From assembly GCF_024347415.1 (NCBI RefSeq), contig NZ_AP025478.1, forward strand, positions 173,547-237,546: a stretch of 64,000 nt of DNA, written 5' to 3'. The position numbers were made by a program, and so were the translations under genes. Below are positions 1 to 8,675 of this stretch, piece by piece. The notes beneath the pieces were generated by a model. The model worked only from the letters and a program-made list of their open reading frames with translations, made no database searches and was not told where the DNA came from. Numbering within the stretch: position 1 is the stretch's first letter; each line of letters begins with the position of its first letter. The DNA comes from Vibrio crassostreae (GTDB lineage: Bacteria > Pseudomonadota > Gammaproteobacteria > Enterobacterales > Vibrionaceae).

Positions 1-79
1 TCTCGACAACAGGCTTCGCCACATTATCGCAGCCAAAAGCGAGCTTGGTTAATAGAAAAAGAAGTGATATTGGAAGCAT
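1..79 (-). CDS. 5' end of the next tra gene (cut by window edge)
   Basis: The reading frame starts at the ATG at 79 and stays open to the window edge for 26 codons. The predicted start is a short hydrophobic signal-peptide-like stretch (MLPISLLFLLTKLAFG) followed by a cysteine and charged residues. It lies just downstream of traW on the same strand, where F-type operons carry traU or trbC, so an exported conjugation protein is likely. The visible residues are too few to choose between those families, and no strong Shine-Dalgarno precedes the ATG. Product is left open. Confidence 0.4.
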   Translation of the reverse strand, partial: MLPISLLFLLTKLAFGCDNVAKPVVE

Positions 80-118
80 GATCAAGGGGAGGCGCGCACT
101 TCTAAGGCCATTTCATTA

Positions 119-850
119 TCATTGCTCTACTTCCAAGGGCTGCAAACCCGATACGTTCACTTCATCGATGCGCCAGCGCGTGCCATCTTGATAGGCAATG
201 GCCGGGACGTGAGTGATGTTAAGCGATTGGGTTAAGTGGCCTTGCTGCGCAAAATACATTCTTGCATCAAGTAAGGTCGCCATTTTATTCGGGCTGCCTC
301 CCGTCAGCACCCACTTGATTGGCTTGGCGTTTTGATACTCGCTGGCGAACCTTCGTTGCTGCGCGTCTCTGGCATCAAAAAAGACCAGTACCTTACTGAG
401 CTCAAATAGAGGCAAAACGTCTTGACCGTCTACCTTTGGCCAAGTGCGGCTATCAAAGGGGTTCACTCTGGTGCCCGCTTTGGCAATCACGGCCCCCGTG
501 GTGGGGGCGATGATGTCTTTAGGGAGAGTGATGCTTGGATCTACATAAAAGGTGCGGGGATCGGTTGTGGTGGTTAAGCCTGCAACCGGCGGCGGGTTTT
601 CAATGCTTTGCAGGGCGCGCTCAGTGAACTCGTTTTGCATGTCCGCCAATTGACCACTGGCCTCAAACCCTTTCAGTCTTTGGTGTATCCATTCCAGCAT
701 GTCGATTTCACCGATAGGGAAGACCGGGGCGACTTGCCCCAGCGCTTTCCCGTGAGCGTTAAAAGTGGCCATGCCTGCTGCGAGGATAAAAGGCAGCAAA
801 CTAAGTGCTTGCCCCAATGGCTTGATTAAAGGCGTCAATGTCTTTGCCAT
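119..850 (-). CDS. traW: TraW-like periplasmic conjugative pilus assembly protein
   Basis: F-type T4SS protein TraW, a periplasmic factor for pilus assembly. The best start is the ATG at 850, because it gives a signal peptide (MAKTLTPLIKPLGQALSLLP... ending AHGKA) followed by the mature region. A longer frame back to 925 only adds sequence inside traC. Family features visible are the TFYVDPSI and DIIAPTTG segments and a thioredoxin-like second half (VLVFFDARDAQQ, then KWVLTGGSPNKM, then VPAIAYQDG), where a DsbC/TrbC-like fold is typical. Its start overlaps the 3' end of traC by about 50 bp, so the genes are probably translationally coupled. Position after traC matches F-plasmid order. F has trbI between them; none is seen here. 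Confidence 0.85.
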   Translation of the reverse strand: MAKTLTPLIKPLGQALSLLPFILAAGMATFNAHGKALGQVAPVFPIGEIDMLEWIHQRLKGFEASGQLADMQNEFTERALQSIENPPPVAGLTTTTDPRTFYVDPSITLPKDIIAPTTGAVIAKAGTRVNPFDSRTWPKVDGQDVLPLFELSKVLVFFDARDAQQRRFASEYQNAKPIKWVLTGGSPNKMATLLDARMYFAQQGHLTQSLNITHVPAIAYQDGTRWRIDEVNVSGLQPLEVEQ

Positions 851-3350
851 AAAAGTGCCTGGAGGTTTGCTCAATGGCGCGCTCCAGTGATTGGCCTTGT
901 TTATAAAGATTTTCACAATACTCAAACTCCTTAGGCTCGGTTGAGAACATGGCGCGTTTCACCGGAGAGGCGAAAAAGCGGTGATAGGTGACATGGCCAC
1001 CCGCTTTGATGCGCGCGCTGCTGTATCCTGCTTCAACAGACGGGGCGAAGCTTTTAATGATGCGCTGCTCAAACGGTGAGAAGGCATCCGGGTTTTGGAG
1101 CAGATACTTATCAAACCCTTCCCCTTGACGAAGAATGATGTGAATGTCTGAGTTGTTGTAGCAGGCTTTGGCTTCCTCGTTACTAAAGAAGTCTTCAATC
1201 CCTTGAGTCACCGTACAAAAAGCGCCGCCGAACTTACGGGCGGTGCGATAACCGGTGTTGATGAACTCCCTCGCTTGCTCGTTTGCCCCAGAGAGGAGGC
1301 TCCAGGCCTCTTCAATGATGCACAGCTTTGGGGTAGAGCGAGATCCAGCTAGGTACATCTGCTGGTTAATCGACACCATGAGAGCAAAAATCACGGGTCT
1401 GAGCACAGCAGGCGGGAACCCATCGAGTTCAAGCGTGGTGATTTCCACATTGGGGTCGAGCATGGATGGCTTGTTGAACACGTCTTTGTACATGCCATCT
1501 GTGCAGAACTTTTTCAGTTGCACCGCTATGTCTTTAATGCGTCGGTCGCTTTCTTCTCCAGCAATCTCAATCAAGGCGTCTCTGACATCATCCACCAAGA
1601 CTTGATGACCTTTACGCTCCCATGCCGTCACTATCGCATCGCCTAAGACGCTTTGTTGAAACGCCGTCAGTGGTACGTAGGGTGACGCGATGGTGGCAAA
1701 CAACGCCGTGATATTATCGAGCGCTTCCATCATGGGATCGACAGGTCTGCCGTCATCATCCACAAACTCAAACTCAGCACTTTGCATGGCGCCTAAATGC
1801 GTGAACGGGTTTAAGAAGATGTTGGCGTGGGTCATGTAGGTCCCCCCAAGGCTCAGGGTCAGCTTTTTATAGCTGGCTCCTTTATCGAGGATCCACACTT
1901 TACCGCCCATGGCGTAAACCGTTTCAGCGATTTCTTGGACTAGGAAGCTTTTCCCTGCGCCTGAGCCTCCCGTCAGGGCGATGTTTTGGTTATCACTGCC
2001 ACAGGTGAAAGGGTTAAAGAACGAAATTTGTTGGCGCATAGTGGGCAGCAATACGCCACCTTTGAGCTGGCTAAAGTCCATGATGAGCGGAAAGAAATTC
2101 ACCAGGTTAGAGCTCTTTAAGGTACGAACGCGCCCCGCTTTTTTACAATCGCCCCATAATCCTTCACTCATCATAAAAGGCAACGTGGAGAGCAGCGCTT
2201 GTGGCTGATTCATTTTCAGTGGAATGATGTCAAGGCCAGCATGGCTAAATGACTCCTTCGCCGCTTGGGTGTCTTTTTTCTGGTGGGCTTTATCGGTCAT
2301 CAGCGAGACCGTGAGCACCATAGATGCAATGGTGAACTCTTTAGACAACAACCCTTTTTGCAAGGCTTTGCGCTCTTTGAGTTCATCTTCAGCCATGGGC
2401 GCGAGTATCGCCATTTGGCTGTTCACCGTCTTGGTTAAGTCTTTTATCTTGTTATCGTTATCCGCATTTTGCTTACCGGTTGGCTCATTGCGAAAACTCA
2501 AGGTAACGCGATGAGGGCAAGTGATGTTACGCGACACATTACGGATTGAAGAAAAGGCTTCTGGTAAAGCGTACAAGCGATAATCACCAGGCAATCGAGA
2601 AAGCCCTAAATGAACAAGGCGTGTGCGTACCTCTTCCCCTTGGTCATTGGTATGACGGGTGGCGATATGACCACGATGGGTTAACGCTTCGGTATCGGGA
2701 GATAACGCTTGCAGGTTCAAAGGTTCTAATGGGTTGTAGCTTTTTTCATTGGGTCTGTCTTGGCTTTTATCAAAGTTTAAGGTATCACCGACGCTGGTCA
2801 ACAGTCCCTCAGGCGTGACGGGCAGTAAATCAAAACCAAGCTGCGCCAGCCCCGTTTCTAGAGTCATTCTCGCATCAAGCAGCTCTTGTGGGTCTTTTTC
2901 CGTGGTGGAGACAAAAAAGAATGCGTCGTAGTCGCGCAAATCAAAGCGATTGTTTTTTTGCCTATGTAGAAACCCGTGTTGCGCCGCGTAGTGGGCGTAA
3001 ATGGCGTCATCGTTGGCCATTTTCTGACAGATACCGCCCCGCTGACTGAGAAGGGCTTGGTTCCCTTCGAGATAGTGCGCCACTCGGTTGTGACCAAAAA
3101 GCTGCACTTGATAATCCCATTTATCCCCTGCGGGTAAATCCCCCATAAGGTGGCTTAACGACTGAATTAAATCGTCGTTAGCGCCCCCAAGGAGACTGAT
3201 TTTAAAACCAAAACCGCGAGAGTGAGTATTGTCGAACACCTGCTCAATGGGATCGTAGTCTCGATACGGCAGTTCATGGTGAAGGTGGTTTTGGGCTTGC
3301 TTGGCCTCTTGAAATAAGGCGGATAAGCCACTGCGTGAGGAGGAAAACAT
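801..3350 (-). CDS. traC: TraC, conjugative pilus assembly ATPase (VirB4 family)
   Basis: 849-residue VirB4-class ATPase that energises F-type pilus assembly at the inner membrane. Walker A GGSGAGKSFLVQ lies near residue 460. The Walker B-type stretch PKLCIIEEAWSLLSG follows near residue 680, then the RTARKFGGAFCTVTQGIEDF motif typical of TraC/VirB4. Full length agrees with F TraC (about 875 aa). It is preceded by GGGAT upstream of the ATG at 3350. The 151-bp gap before it (3351-3501) holds only a 27-codon open frame and no traR- or traP-like gene, so the operon is more compact than F between traV and traC. Confidence 0.95.
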   Translation of the reverse strand: MFSSSRSGLSALFQEAKQAQNHLHHELPYRDYDPIEQVFDNTHSRGFGFKISLLGGANDDLIQSLSHLMGDLPAGDKWDYQVQLFGHNRVAHYLEGNQALLSQRGGICQKMANDDAIYAHYAAQHGFLHRQKNNRFDLRDYDAFFFVSTTEKDPQELLDARMTLETGLAQLGFDLLPVTPEGLLTSVGDTLNFDKSQDRPNEKSYNPLEPLNLQALSPDTEALTHRGHIATRHTNDQGEEVRTRLVHLGLSRLPGDYRLYALPEAFSSIRNVSRNITCPHRVTLSFRNEPTGKQNADNDNKIKDLTKTVNSQMAILAPMAEDELKERKALQKGLLSKEFTIASMVLTVSLMTDKAHQKKDTQAAKESFSHAGLDIIPLKMNQPQALLSTLPFMMSEGLWGDCKKAGRVRTLKSSNLVNFFPLIMDFSQLKGGVLLPTMRQQISFFNPFTCGSDNQNIALTGGSGAGKSFLVQEIAETVYAMGGKVWILDKGASYKKLTLSLGGTYMTHANIFLNPFTHLGAMQSAEFEFVDDDGRPVDPMMEALDNITALFATIASPYVPLTAFQQSVLGDAIVTAWERKGHQVLVDDVRDALIEIAGEESDRRIKDIAVQLKKFCTDGMYKDVFNKPSMLDPNVEITTLELDGFPPAVLRPVIFALMVSINQQMYLAGSRSTPKLCIIEEAWSLLSGANEQAREFINTGYRTARKFGGAFCTVTQGIEDFFSNEEAKACYNNSDIHIILRQGEGFDKYLLQNPDAFSPFEQRIIKSFAPSVEAGYSSARIKAGGHVTYHRFFASPVKRAMFSTEPKEFEYCENLYKQGQSLERAIEQTSRHFYGKDIDAFNQAIGAST

Positions 3351-3501
3351 GGGGGATCCCTTTTTCTATTTTAATGTTAGGGGGCGTGACACAATCTTGG
3401 ATCGCTTGATGGATTACCCCCTAATTGAGAGAAGTCTGAGACTGAATGTCGCGCGCCCATGATAAAAATGATGTTTAAGCTTCGTTTCTTTTTTTTCCTA
3501 A

Positions 3502-3897
3502 TCAATCTTTCCAAATCGCGCGCGCAGGGCGCCCAGACCAACGGCTATCGTCTAAGACAAAGTAAACATCCATCGTATCGATGTAGTGATTGTCTTTGTC
3601 TATGAAAGGGAAGACGGTGAGTTTTTTAACGTGTTCTTGGCTTCGCTCAGGCTCACCATCTCGGCTACGCCTTGGCAGTAAGGTAAAGACAGAAGGTGGG
3701 GCGAGACGAGATTGAGGAGAGACGGTGGCATTTCCACTGTCTCCGGTATAACCGTATAGGTTGTCTCGAACCTCGTTCATGGTGACACACCCTGAAACGC
3801 CGCCGACCTTATCGCAACTGTATTCGCTCTCAAAGCCCGCGCTGCAACCGGTCAGACCTAAGAGTATCGATAGTGAGAACAAAGAATGCCTATTCAT
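3502..3897 (-). CDS. traV: TraV-like outer-membrane lipoprotein
   Basis: 131-residue lipoprotein. The signal sequence ends in the lipobox LTGC at residues 15-18, so the mature protein would be lipid-anchored. Cysteines in SCDKVGGVSGCVTM match the conserved CDKV...GC signature of TraV. TraV is the VirB7-like component of the F-type outer-membrane core with TraK and TraB. It is shorter than F TraV (about 170 aa). The ATG is 3 bp from the traB stop codon, implying coupled translation in the order traK-traB-traV-traC. Confidence 0.85.
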   Translation of the reverse strand: MNRHSLFSLSILLGLTGCSAGFESEYSCDKVGGVSGCVTMNEVRDNLYGYTGDSGNATVSPQSRLAPPSVFTLLPRRSRDGEPERSQEHVKKLTVFPFIDKDNHYIDTMDVYFVLDDSRWSGRPARAIWKD

Positions 3898-3899
3898 GG

Positions 3900-5438
3900 T
3901 TATTCCTCACGCCCAAAGCCCACGTCGCTTAACCCTTGTTGGGTTATTTTTTGCGCTAATGGGTTGATGGGGGCAGTTTGAGTGGTTTGTGGAAGAGAGG
4001 GAACGTTGGTGATGACATCCAAGAGCTGGTTGCTGTTGGAGACTTGCTCACGCTGCTCATTAATACGGGTTTCGTATTCATCGGCCAATAGGGGATCTAA
4101 TGGAAAGCCTTCCAAAAAGACAATATTGACGATGGCACCAGGATTGACTTCCACTATCGGATGATAGAGCTCGGCCAGTTTGATGTAGTAGTCCGCCAAT
4201 TTGCTGCCAACGCTTTCCGTGGCGCCGCCAAGCAGATTCAACCCAATTTTATCGCTGTTGATGCTTTGACTTGGTCCGAGCGCCGTCGGTGTCGTGGTTT
4301 GTGCCAGGGCTTTACCCGCATCACCGACACCTTGCAAGATCCCCGCAATGCCGGCCATTTGAACGATTTTACCGTTTTTCATAATGGTGGTACCGCGAAT
4401 ACCATTGCGCCCAAAGTTAAACACGGTCGCATTGACGGGGATATCGAGAATATCGCCATTAGGGTGGATGCAGCTCATTCTATTGGTGCGAGCGACGCCG
4501 CGACTGGATGAGATTTCGCCGTAAACGGCACCGGTGATCGTGCAATTCTTTAATTTGGATTGCTCACCGTTGGGTAAAATCCCCTGATTGACGGTCTGAA
4601 AGACAATCGGTGAGGTATCCCCTTGTCCAGAGACGCCCCCATTAGCGTCTGCGCCGCCGGTGATCACGGCGGTCACAAAGGTGCCTGTTGGCACGTAGTT
4701 ATCGGTCGTGCGACGGGATTGTCTCTCCTCTACACTGGCTTGCCAGTGAAATTCAAAACTATCAAAGGCATCCCCGCTAAAGGCCACATCATCTTGCTCT
4801 TGGTACTGGAACTCATTCACCTTGGCGGTATCTATGTTGCTATTAATGGCAGGTCTTGGGGGCAGTTTGTATTGGCCAAAAGTGCTTCCCTGATGGATCT
4901 CTACGCTATGTTGATTCGAAGGATCGCCTGCATTGAGGGCTGAGGCTAATTGCGTCTCAAGTTGGACCTTGAGCGCGTCAACTTCATCGAGCTTTTGTTG
5001 CATCTGCTGCTCAAGCTCCGTCAATTGCGATGCTTTATCGCGCTCATTGGCTTTTTTAATATTCTCCAACTCAGAGGTTAAGCTTTGTCCAAAGCGACTT
5101 AAGGTGCCTTCGAACCGCGCTAAGCTTTGCTCGATTTGGTTGATTTTATCTTGTTGAAACGTCAGGGCGGACTGGTTGTCTTTGTCGGTAAAATCATCGG
5201 TGACGACAGCACCAAATCCGACGTCTTGAATGTCCTTGCTTTGCTCTTGGGGAGGCAATGTTAACCGCCAAACAGCAAAAGCCAGGGCGGCAAGCACCAG
5301 TAATACCGTGAACGTAATGGTGCGATTGCGCTTTCTTGTTACGGCATTGACCGTGCCACCGTCTTCAAAGTCACCGTCGGTATCTTTGAAGACGCGTTTT
5401 TTAAAGCGGTCAAAGGCGTCTTTGGGGTTATCGATCAT
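3900..5438 (-). CDS. traB: TraB-like core complex protein (VirB10/TrbI family)
   Basis: 512-residue VirB10-like protein that spans the envelope and links inner-membrane ATPases to the outer-membrane core. One N-terminal transmembrane segment (about residues 40-60, TITFTVLLVLAALAFAVW) is followed by a long coiled-coil (about 85-165, rich in Q, E, K and L) and then a TrbI/VirB10 beta-rich domain with YVPTGTFVTAVITGG and MSCIHPNGDILDIPV. The C-terminal part contains NPGAIVNIVFLEGFPLD. It overlaps traK by 11 bp. Length and layout match F TraB (475 aa). Confidence 0.92.
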   Translation of the reverse strand: MIDNPKDAFDRFKKRVFKDTDGDFEDGGTVNAVTRKRNRTITFTVLLVLAALAFAVWRLTLPPQEQSKDIQDVGFGAVVTDDFTDKDNQSALTFQQDKINQIEQSLARFEGTLSRFGQSLTSELENIKKANERDKASQLTELEQQMQQKLDEVDALKVQLETQLASALNAGDPSNQHSVEIHQGSTFGQYKLPPRPAINSNIDTAKVNEFQYQEQDDVAFSGDAFDSFEFHWQASVEERQSRRTTDNYVPTGTFVTAVITGGADANGGVSGQGDTSPIVFQTVNQGILPNGEQSKLKNCTITGAVYGEISSSRGVARTNRMSCIHPNGDILDIPVNATVFNFGRNGIRGTTIMKNGKIVQMAGIAGILQGVGDAGKALAQTTTPTALGPSQSINSDKIGLNLLGGATESVGSKLADYYIKLAELYHPIVEVNPGAIVNIVFLEGFPLDPLLADEYETRINEQREQVSNSNQLLDVITNVPSLPQTTQTAPINPLAQKITQQGLSDVGFGREE

Positions 5439-6213
5439 GGGTGGCGCCTCCTCCGGTAATGAGATAGAGCGTGGTGGTTTGCCCAGGTTTTAACTGATAG
5501 GTATCGAGCGCGGCTGAGCGTGCGGAATAGCTGTAGAACTGTGCGGTGGTCAGTGCCATGTCACTGCGGCTTTGATTTTTGAGTTGATAAACCACCCCAG
5601 AGTAATCACGGCCAACGAAGACCGTTTGAGGGATGATGGCCAGTGACGCTGCATCTTTGGGTAAGGTTTTGGGGTCAACGTCGTGACGTTTAAAGCCGGC
5701 GATGGGGGCGCCATCATGAACAAAACGCATCATGGCTTTGGTGAGCGCTGTCATGGCGGCGGGGTAATCCGCCGCCTGCTCAGTCGGGCTTTGCTGCTCT
5801 TTATAGTTTTGCGACCAAACAAACTCCGTGACCAAAGACGGGGTGGCTTTGGGGGTAATAAACAGAGCAAACAATCGCCCTTTTTCTGTCGTCAGGTGCG
5901 CGGTAAACGGTAAGGGAAGGTTAATTTTTAAGGTGATAGAGCCGGAAGCGTCTTTTTGGTTGCCCGTTGAGGTACAAAATCCTTTCGGGCAGACGATCGA
6001 AATAATACGGTCATTTTTGACCAGCAAACGGTTCACGTTAATGGAAGAGAGTGACAAGGGGATCGTGTCGCCTTCGTCAAACTCATAGCTCACCATAGCG
6101 GCATTTTCAGCTAGGGCAAAAGAGGGGATGAAAAAGACCACCCAAAGCGCGATGGACAAAAAATAAAGGTGCCATTGCGGCGATGGGGTGAATGATTGCT
6201 CATAAAGATTCAT
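5428..6213 (-). CDS. traK: TraK-like secretin-type core protein (VirB9 family)
   Basis: VirB9-like periplasmic/outer-membrane core protein of the F-type T4SS. The ATG at 6213 is preferred over the in-frame one at 6237, as it places a hydrophobic signal peptide (LYFLSIALWVVFFIPSFALA) close to the N-terminus. The mature part has the family's beta-rich pattern: YEFDEGDTIPLSLSSINVNR, then NDRIISIVCPKGFC, then FVGRDYSGVVYQLKNQS. The start overlaps the traE end by 14 bp and the stop overlaps traB by 11 bp. Confidence 0.88.
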   Translation of the reverse strand: MNLYEQSFTPSPQWHLYFLSIALWVVFFIPSFALAENAAMVSYEFDEGDTIPLSLSSINVNRLLVKNDRIISIVCPKGFCTSTGNQKDASGSITLKINLPLPFTAHLTTEKGRLFALFITPKATPSLVTEFVWSQNYKEQQSPTEQAADYPAAMTALTKAMMRFVHDGAPIAGFKRHDVDPKTLPKDAASLAIIPQTVFVGRDYSGVVYQLKNQSRSDMALTTAQFYSYSARSAALDTYQLKPGQTTTLYLITGGGATHDR

Positions 6214-6775
6214 CGGTGTCGACCTCGACTTCTTCAATGGAGAGTAAACCTATGACGCCTTGGTCATAGCTAAAGTTGACTTGATACCACTTCATCTCCG
6301 GATCTAGGGCGCGTTGGCCTACGTGCTTTTGGAGTTTCCCATAGAGTTGCACTTGGAGAGTGTTGAGAGAAATACGGACAGACTCGACAGAAAATTGGCT
6401 GCTGATGTTGTCTTTTTTAATTACCGTGGCTTCTCGAAGCAACTTAGGTTGAACGATGTGCCAGCTTGTCTCGTCTAAATATTCAAGTAACTGACCAAAC
6501 TGACGTCCAACGCTGGCTGGCGTAATGTTGAGTTTCAAGTAGAGAAGATAATCCGCCATTTGCTCAAGATAAGGCTCATCGACTGTGCCATCCGAAACCG
6601 TAAAGGCTTGAGAGAGGGTGGGTGGGATTAGGGTTCGGCTCTGATGGGTAAGGGCTTGATAACTGGTGTAACCCAACACCAGGTTAGTGATAAGCATGAA
6701 AAGAAAGCCTGCACTCAAAAAAAGATTGAGGAGACTTTTGACGGCCAGCTTATCCCGTTTAACAAACGGGTCCAT
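6200..6775 (-). CDS. traE: TraE-like pilus assembly protein (VirB5/VirB8-position)
   Basis: About 191 residues with one N-terminal transmembrane helix (LLNLFLSAGFLFMLITNLVLG) and a soluble periplasmic domain, as in F TraE. The ATG at 6775 is favoured because AAGGAGA stands 9 bases upstream; the frame extends to 6802 without such a site. The motif RTLIPPTLSQAFTVSDGTVDEPYLEQMADYL splits into the conserved TraE region that follows the membrane helix. It lies between traL and traK, the F order. Confidence 0.9.
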   Translation of the reverse strand: MDPFVKRDKLAVKSLLNLFLSAGFLFMLITNLVLGYTSYQALTHQSRTLIPPTLSQAFTVSDGTVDEPYLEQMADYLLYLKLNITPASVGRQFGQLLEYLDETSWHIVQPKLLREATVIKKDNISSQFSVESVRISLNTLQVQLYGKLQKHVGQRALDPEMKWYQVNFSYDQGVIGLLSIEEVEVDTDESL

Positions 6776-6789
6776 GATGAAGGGTCTCC

Positions 6790-7092
6790 TTAGAAAATCC
6801 AATAGCGACGACAGGCTGAGGGGGTACGCTTAAAGAGGGCGGGGCTGACAAAAGAAGCGCCCCACCAATAAAGTGACAGGGTAACGATATTATCACCGTA
6901 TTGTGATTTGATGTAACGCAACCCCCCAAACCAAGCCAGCGATAACGTCAGCCCTATCATTTCGTGTTTAAGCCAGAATGAGAGGCCAAAAATGCAGAGG
7001 GCAGGCACGAGTTCATCAACAGGGAACCCGAGCCAGCGGCGACCTTTGTTCATGTGTTTTGGGATAGAGAAAAACTGATGAGGGTCTTCCAT
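6790..7092 (-). CDS. traL: TraL-like pilus assembly protein (VirB3 family)
   Basis: 100-residue small inner-membrane protein. The N-terminus FFSIPKHMNKGRRWLGFPVDEL matches TraL (pilus assembly, VirB3-like), followed by two hydrophobic stretches (about residues 29-60). Its start is 9 bp downstream of the traA stop codon, and it ends 14 bp before traE. Confidence 0.92.
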   Translation of the reverse strand: MEDPHQFFSIPKHMNKGRRWLGFPVDELVPALCIFGLSFWLKHEMIGLTLSLAWFGGLRYIKSQYGDNIVTLSLYWWGASFVSPALFKRTPSACRRYWIF

Positions 7093-7101
7093 TGTGACTC
7101 C

Positions 7102-7389
7102 TTAACCTAAGCCGACGAGTGGCGCTCCAACATTCCACAAGACTGAGCCACCAATGAACCCGCCAACGGCCGCAAACCAGTTACGGCTCATCAGTCCAGT
7201 GACGACCGCCCCTGCAAGCCCAGTCCCCAGCATGGCGGTTTCAACCGCAGAGCCTTTGCCCGCCGTGTCTTTCATGGCTTGCTTACCTGACGCGAAGATA
7301 TCGGCAGCCAGAGCAGGCTGAGTGATAAGAAGTGTCGAAACAGCAACGCCAAGCCCGACAAGGAGGGTGCGCTGGGTGCGTGTTTTCAT
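7102..7389 (-). CDS. traA: TraA-like propilin of the conjugative pilus
   Basis: 95-residue pilin precursor. The leader of about 28 residues ends QPALA, with predicted cleavage before ADIFASGK. The mature peptide of about 67 residues has two hydrophobic helices separated by a short basic loop (MSRNWF), the standard F-pilin design. Leader and mature lengths fit F TraA, which is 121 residues with a longer leader. It is the first structural gene of the operon. The 78 bp upstream separate it from the 7468-7833 gene. No traQ- or traX-type processing gene is in the window. Confidence 0.88.
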   Translation of the reverse strand: MKTRTQRTLLVGLGVAVSTLLITQPALAADIFASGKQAMKDTAGKGSAVETAMLGTGLAGAVVTGLMSRNWFAAVGGFIGGSVLWNVGAPLVGLG

Positions 7390-7467
7390 AATAAGTATCC
7401 TTATTGAGTGATAAAATTATCAAGTACATGGTCAGGATGGAGGGAAAGGGGGCTCCCTCCCACATCC

Positions 7468-7833
7468 TTAAGAAAACATCGAAGACTTCGCGTACTTCAA
7501 ACCACGATTACGGCTCACATGTTGCTTCCAATTTTGAGCGCTAATGATGGTGTTCTTAAGCTTCCGATAACGTTTTTTACAAGCATTATTTGAAGTTGGG
7601 AGAGTGAGACGATTAACTGACTGAGCTTGTTTTTGAACCGCGACCAAATGAACACCCTTCCAACAGAAAGGAAATGCAAGGTGCCCAGTAAAAGGCAACA
7701 AAGCGGCAAACGCCATGTGTTCACGCCCAACCGTTCCCAGTTCTTTGACGCTGACAAAATCCCCTTGTTCAACAAAGTGGCCTAATAAACTCGCGGCCTC
7801 ATCTTCACGACAATATCCGTAGATAATTTGCAT
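7468..7833 (-). CDS. Hypothetical protein between traY and traA
   Basis: About 121 residues. The ATG at 7833 is chosen because AAGGAG lies 8-12 bases upstream; the frame also opens at a GTG at 7842. The product (MQIIYGYCREDEAASLLGHF...) has a mixed alpha/beta N-terminal half and a strongly basic C-terminal half (ACKKRYRKLKN, NWKQHVSRNRGLKY), which suggests nucleic-acid or membrane-surface binding. I do not recognise the family. Its place between traY and traA, on the operon strand, suggests a transfer regulator or relaxosome accessory, but that is inference from position only. Confidence 0.6.
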   Translation of the reverse strand: MQIIYGYCREDEAASLLGHFVEQGDFVSVKELGTVGREHMAFAALLPFTGHLAFPFCWKGVHLVAVQKQAQSVNRLTLPTSNNACKKRYRKLKNTIISAQNWKQHVSRNRGLKYAKSSMFS

Positions 7834-7842
7834 CGTCCACAC

Positions 7843-8177
7843 TCCTTGTTAGGGCATTGTTTTGTTCTTTTAAAAAAACAAAACGATGGGCTCTCTTTCA
7901 AGAGCCGTGCTACAAACTGGCTTGAGCATTCTTGTAGTAGAAGGCGCACATCCAAAGGATGTGGTGTCTGGTATTCCCAAGTAACTCTATTTCACCACTC
8001 AACCAGCGTGCTTAATTGAGTAGAAAAACAGCCTTGGACGTCGCCCCAGAGAGGGCTCCTGAATTTGTTAGGCATATTACGCAGGCCTGCGCCCCTCTGC
8101 GGCGCTTTTTGCAATAGTGAAGGCAGCCCACCTTCGAGGCCATCAGAGGTAATAATCCCAGACGGCAATCTGATTCG
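7843..8177 (-). other. 335-bp spacer between traY and the 7468-7833 gene
   Basis: No convincing gene seen. It holds an 8-bp inverted repeat (GTTTTGTT at 7859-7866 with AACAAAAC at 7877-7884) close upstream of the next gene, and a GC-rich palindromic patch around 8083-8105 (GCAGGCCTGC). A 27-codon open frame (starting MPNKFRSPLWGD) is present on the minus strand but has no supporting evidence. The length and the hairpins suggest a regulated leader within the tra operon. Confidence 0.4.
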
Positions 8178-8357
8178 TTACAGCGACCAATTAGGAAAAC
8201 GTTTGAGGTGATCTTCTAATCGAAGTTTCCCTTCGCGCTTTTTGGCCCGCTCTGCTCTTTTCGCCGAGAGCGTTAACGTTTTATTCGCCTTTGATGAAAG
8301 ATTAAAAGCGATACCGACTTCCTTGTTCTCAACCATACATTCTGATTTAAAATTCAT
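8178..8357 (-). CDS. traY: TraY-like ribbon-helix-helix relaxosome protein (59 aa)
   Basis: Small 59-residue protein. The ATG at 8357 follows AGGAAG by 9 bases. The sequence reads as an RHH DNA-binding fold: a short beta segment (VGIAFNLSS), the first helix ANKTLTLSAKRAERAKK, then REGKLRLEDHLKRFPNW. The last motif closely resembles the RLKDHLHRYPKF segment of F TraY, a relaxosome and operon-activating protein that binds near oriT. This copy would be a single RHH unit, whereas F TraY has two in tandem. It lies first in the tra operon as in F, and is easily missed because of its size. It implies that oriT and traM/traJ-equivalent sites should lie to its right. Confidence 0.72.
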   Translation of the reverse strand: MNFKSECMVENKEVGIAFNLSSKANKTLTLSAKRAERAKKREGKLRLEDHLKRFPNWSL

Positions 8358-8483
8358 ACAAAAGTCTTCCTAAATAGAAAAAACCGAAACGCTCTCGTTC
8401 AGACCGAAACATCAATGAGTCATGTAATCGCTCACTGGCGTCTAATTTTGTTGGGTTTGTGACTGACTTATCATTTCTTGAAT

Positions 8484-8507
8484 TTAACATAATGTAAATA
8501 ATACGCA
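8484..8507 (-). repeat. dif-like XerC/XerD recombination site, copy 1
   Basis: On the minus strand this reads TGCGTATTA, then the 6-bp centre TTTACA, then TTATGTTAA, continuing AT. The XerD arm (TTATGTTAAAT) equals the 11-bp arm of chromosomal dif, and the XerC arm TGCGTATTA differs by one base from TGCGCATTA of Vibrio cholerae dif1. The identity with copy 2 covers exactly 9+6+9 bp, the expected Xer core. It lies in AT-rich noncoding DNA upstream of traY. Confidence 0.72.
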
Positions 8508-8675
8508 TAAGAATAAACTATTGATTTTAATAGAAATTAAATGATATTTAACGGATGGCTTGTTTGAATTTTATATAATTAATAGATTAATTATTTTAAT
8601 TTCCACCCCTCAATGTGCTATAAATTTTTCTAAGGTTATTTTTTATCTTGTTGTTATTTATGGATTTTTCATATC

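Noticed and set aside
801..3350. Several plus- and minus-strand open frames inside traC
   Set aside because: They are shadow frames of a full-length VirB4 ATPase with conserved motifs.
3377..3460. 27-codon open frame between traV and traC, considered as traR or another small tra gene
   Set aside because: Too short for TraR (about 73 aa), no zinc-finger cysteines and no Shine-Dalgarno.
7828..8019. 63-codon plus-strand open frame opposite the tra operon
   Set aside because: It overlaps the start region of the 7468-7833 gene on the other strand and has no coding-like features.
8019..8105. 27-codon open frame starting MPNKFRSPLWGD and a GC-rich palindrome, considered as a small gene or recombination site
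   Set aside because: No ribosome site, no family match I can name, and no partner site in the window.
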